DNA of 7,621 bases from Alphaproteobacteria bacterium (GTDB taxonomy: Bacteria > Pseudomonadota > Alphaproteobacteria > Rhizobiales > Rhizobiaceae). A program made the translations under genes and the position numbers. Every line of letters starts with the position of its first letter. Positions within the stretch are counted from its first letter, which is position 1. The notes under the pieces are model-generated. The model was not told where the DNA came from. It did no database searches and was given only the letters and a program-made list of their open reading frames with translations. Shown here in pieces: positions 6,489 through 7,621 of the stretch. The stretch is taken from assembly GCA_017308345.1 (NCBI GenBank), contig JAFKFE010000214.1:1-7621 (forward strand). Direction: 5' to 3'.

Positions 6489-6515
6489 GTTGACTGTCTC
6501 GAAGTGGCGTTATTT
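6489..6515 (+). promoter_or_regulatory. Weak promoter candidate upstream of the second GT2 gene
   Basis: GTTGAC (6489-6494; 5 of 6 against the rhizobial CTTGAC) and TTATTT (6510-6515; 4 of 6 against CTATAT) are 15 bp apart, shorter than ideal. The 208-bp gap before this gene makes an own promoter plausible. Low certainty. Confidence 0.25.
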
Positions 6516-6557
6516 TGCCGAAGCGGGTAGCGCAGCGGCGCAAAGTTCTCTAGGTCG

Positions 6558-7621
6558 ATGCCGAAAGCGGCGGACAACGATCTTGAGAGAGAGGGTGGCT
6601 TGTCAAAGCTCATTATTCAGATCCCATGCTTGAACGAGGAGAGCACGCTCGCCATCACGCTTGCCGATCTCCCGCGCCAGGTCGAGGGGTTCGATACGGT
6701 GGAGTGGCTCGTAGTCGACGACGGCTCCACTGATCGCACAGTGGCAGTTGCCAGGGAAAACGGTGTGGACCACGTGGTCTCACTGCCCCACAATCAGGGG
6801 CTTGCCAGAGCCTTCATGACGGGTATTCAAACCGCGTTGAAACTTGGCGCCGATGTTATTGTCAACACCGATGCAGACAACCAGTACGATGCCTCCTGCA
6901 TTCCTGACCTTGTGCGGCCCATATTGGAGAAAAAGGCTCAGATCGTTGTCGGCGCAAGGCCGATCAGCGAGATAGAGCACTTTTCACCCATCAAGAAACT
7001 GCTGCAGAAGCTTGGCAGCTTGGCCGTTAAGTTTGCCAGCGGCACGACTGTTCCCGACGCACCTAGTGGTTTCCGTGCCATCCATCGCGATGCAGCGATA
7101 CAGCTCAACGTGTTCAACCGGTATACCTATACGCTCGAAACGATCATCCAGGCCGGACGGAGGAACATCCCGATTACTTCCGTGCCGATTCGTGTGAACG
7201 GAGACCTTCGGCCCTCCCGGCTCGTCAAGAGCATACCAAGCTATGTGCGGCGTTCCCTGATAACGGTTGTGAGGATATTTGTAGTCTATAGCCCGTTGCG
7301 CTTCTTCTCGGTATGCGCGGCGCTGGTCGCCACACCTGGGCTGATCATGATTGTCCGGTTCCTTTTCCACTACTTGAAGGGCGAAGGTGGCGGCAACATT
7401 CAGTCGCTCGTTCTTTCCAGCGCCTTGCTTGCGCTTGCCGGCATCCTCGCCATGAGCGGCATCCTTTCCGAACTGATCGCCGTCAATCGGCAACTTCTTG
7501 AGGAAATCAGGATCAGGCAGCTGCAGAAGCATGAGCGATCACGATCCGACATCTCCTGCGACCCGTCCTGCCCTGCCCCGCGACGCATTCCGATCGCAAC
7601 GAACCGGGGCCGCCCCGCTCG
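6558..7621 (+). CDS. Glycosyltransferase family 2, DPM1/GtrB-like polyprenyl-phosphate glycosyltransferase with two C-terminal membrane segments; 3' end outside window
   Basis: The frame runs to the right edge without a stop. Counting from the alternative TTG at 6600 it shows KLIIQIPCLNEE (3-14), DDGSTD (40-45), the metal-binding DADNQY (91-96), SGFRAIHRDAA, YTYTLETIIQAG and NGDLRPSRL. Two hydrophobic helices follow at about 235-258 and 268-295, then RQLLEEIRIRQ. This is the layout of DPM1/GtrB-like enzymes that load a sugar onto a polyprenyl phosphate at the inner membrane, giving donors for periplasmic modification, or of related chain-building GT2 enzymes. The start is uncertain. ATG 6558 (after an in-frame stop at 6528) adds a charged 14-residue leader with only AGG before it. 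TTG 6600 begins exactly at the fold and has GAGGG at 6591-6595. Homologues as I remember them end near residue 310; here the frame runs on for about 30 residues of low-complexity-looking sequence. Confidence 0.88.
   Translation, partial: MPKAADNDLEREGGLSKLIIQIPCLNEESTLAITLADLPRQVEGFDTVEWLVVDDGSTDRTVAVARENGVDHVVSLPHNQGLARAFMTGIQTALKLGADVIVNTDADNQYDASCIPDLVRPILEKKAQIVVGARPISEIEHFSPIKKLLQKLGSLAVKFASGTTVPDAPSGFRAIHRDAAIQLNVFNRYTYTLETIIQAGRRNIPITSVPIRVNGDLRPSRLVKSIPSYVRRSLITVVRIFVVYSPLRFFSVCAALVATPGLIMIVRFLFHYLKGEGGGNIQSLVLSSALLALAGILAMSGILSELIAVNRQLLEEIRIRQLQKHERSRSDISCDPSCPAPRRIPIATNRGRPA
7531..7621 (+). CDS. Possible start of a further gene, product not recognisable
   Basis: An ATG at 7531 opens a second frame to the right edge, beginning MSDHDPTSPATRP, a polar N-terminus of the kind seen at the start of many cytoplasmic or membrane proteins. 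It lies exactly where the preceding glycosyltransferase would be expected to end, and the bases ATGA are present, a common stop/start overlap. However, the TGA is not in the glycosyltransferase frame. No good Shine-Dalgarno is close (AGGATCAGG is about 14 nt away). Only about 30 codons are visible, so neither product nor reality can be settled here. Confidence 0.3.
   Translation, partial: MSDHDPTSPATRPALPRDAFRSQRTGAAPL

Noticed and set aside
6419..6633. Small frames of 64-68 codons on both strands between wzt and the second GT2 gene
   Set aside because: They have no supported start, no coding-like bias and no recognisable protein. The plus-strand one overlaps the GT2 start in another frame.
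1..7621. Search for CRISPR arrays, tRNAs, insertion-sequence ends, toxin-antitoxin or defence genes
   Set aside because: No regularly spaced repeats, tRNA-like folds, transposase motifs or defence-type domains were seen by eye in either strand.

Overview
The window looks like part of an O-antigen / surface-polysaccharide locus from an alphaproteobacterium of the order Hyphomicrobiales (Rhizobiales), probably Mesorhizobium or a close relative. The evidence is the high-GC coding style, the gene content (which resembles rhizobial O-antigen clusters), and a palindromic intergenic repeat at 2331-2416 of a type I recognise from Mesorhizobium-like genomes. The species-level call is inference.

Layout. 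At the left edge the 3' part of an extended short-chain dehydrogenase/reductase (SDR, 1-809, +) runs tail-to-tail into a minus-strand operon. Read from 4435 downwards, that operon encodes a membrane-anchored NDP-sugar 4,6-dehydratase of the WbpM/CapD type (2417-4435), a GT2 glycosyltransferase of the rhamnosyltransferase-like sort (1337-2269) and a small phosphoglycosyl transferase (797-1333). The repeat lies between the dehydratase and the GT2 gene. A 392-bp AT-richer divergent intergenic region (4436-4827) separates this operon from a plus-strand group: an ABC permease (Wzm-like, 4828-5619), its ATPase (Wzt-like, 5627-6349) and, after a 208-bp gap, a polyprenyl-phosphate-type GT2 glycosyltransferase with two C-terminal membrane segments (6558 to beyond the right edge). 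A possible further gene begins at 7531 in another frame.

How the genes may work together (inference from families and synteny). A WbpM-type dehydratase, an SDR that could be the 4-reductase and a small phosphoglycosyl transferase are the three activities needed to make UDP-N-acetylquinovosamine and load QuiNAc-1-phosphate onto undecaprenyl phosphate. This resembles the WreV/WreQ/WreU set of Rhizobium etli. The GT2 enzyme at 1337-2269 would extend the chain on the cytoplasmic face, and the Wzm/Wzt pair would export the lipid-linked polymer. The second GT2 enzyme may make a polyprenyl-phosphate-sugar donor for later, probably periplasmic, modification.

The right-hand genes are visibly less GC-rich than the left-hand operon, which suggests a junction between a conserved initiation module and an exchangeable export/modification module. 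I found no CRISPR array, tRNA, rRNA, insertion sequence, toxin-antitoxin or defence genes. The less ordinary points are a 13-bp direct repeat holding a small palindrome in both plus-strand intergenic regions, the short Wzt with no carbohydrate-binding domain, a Leu at the usual Tyr/Met position of the dehydratase, and the odd 3' end of the last gene.
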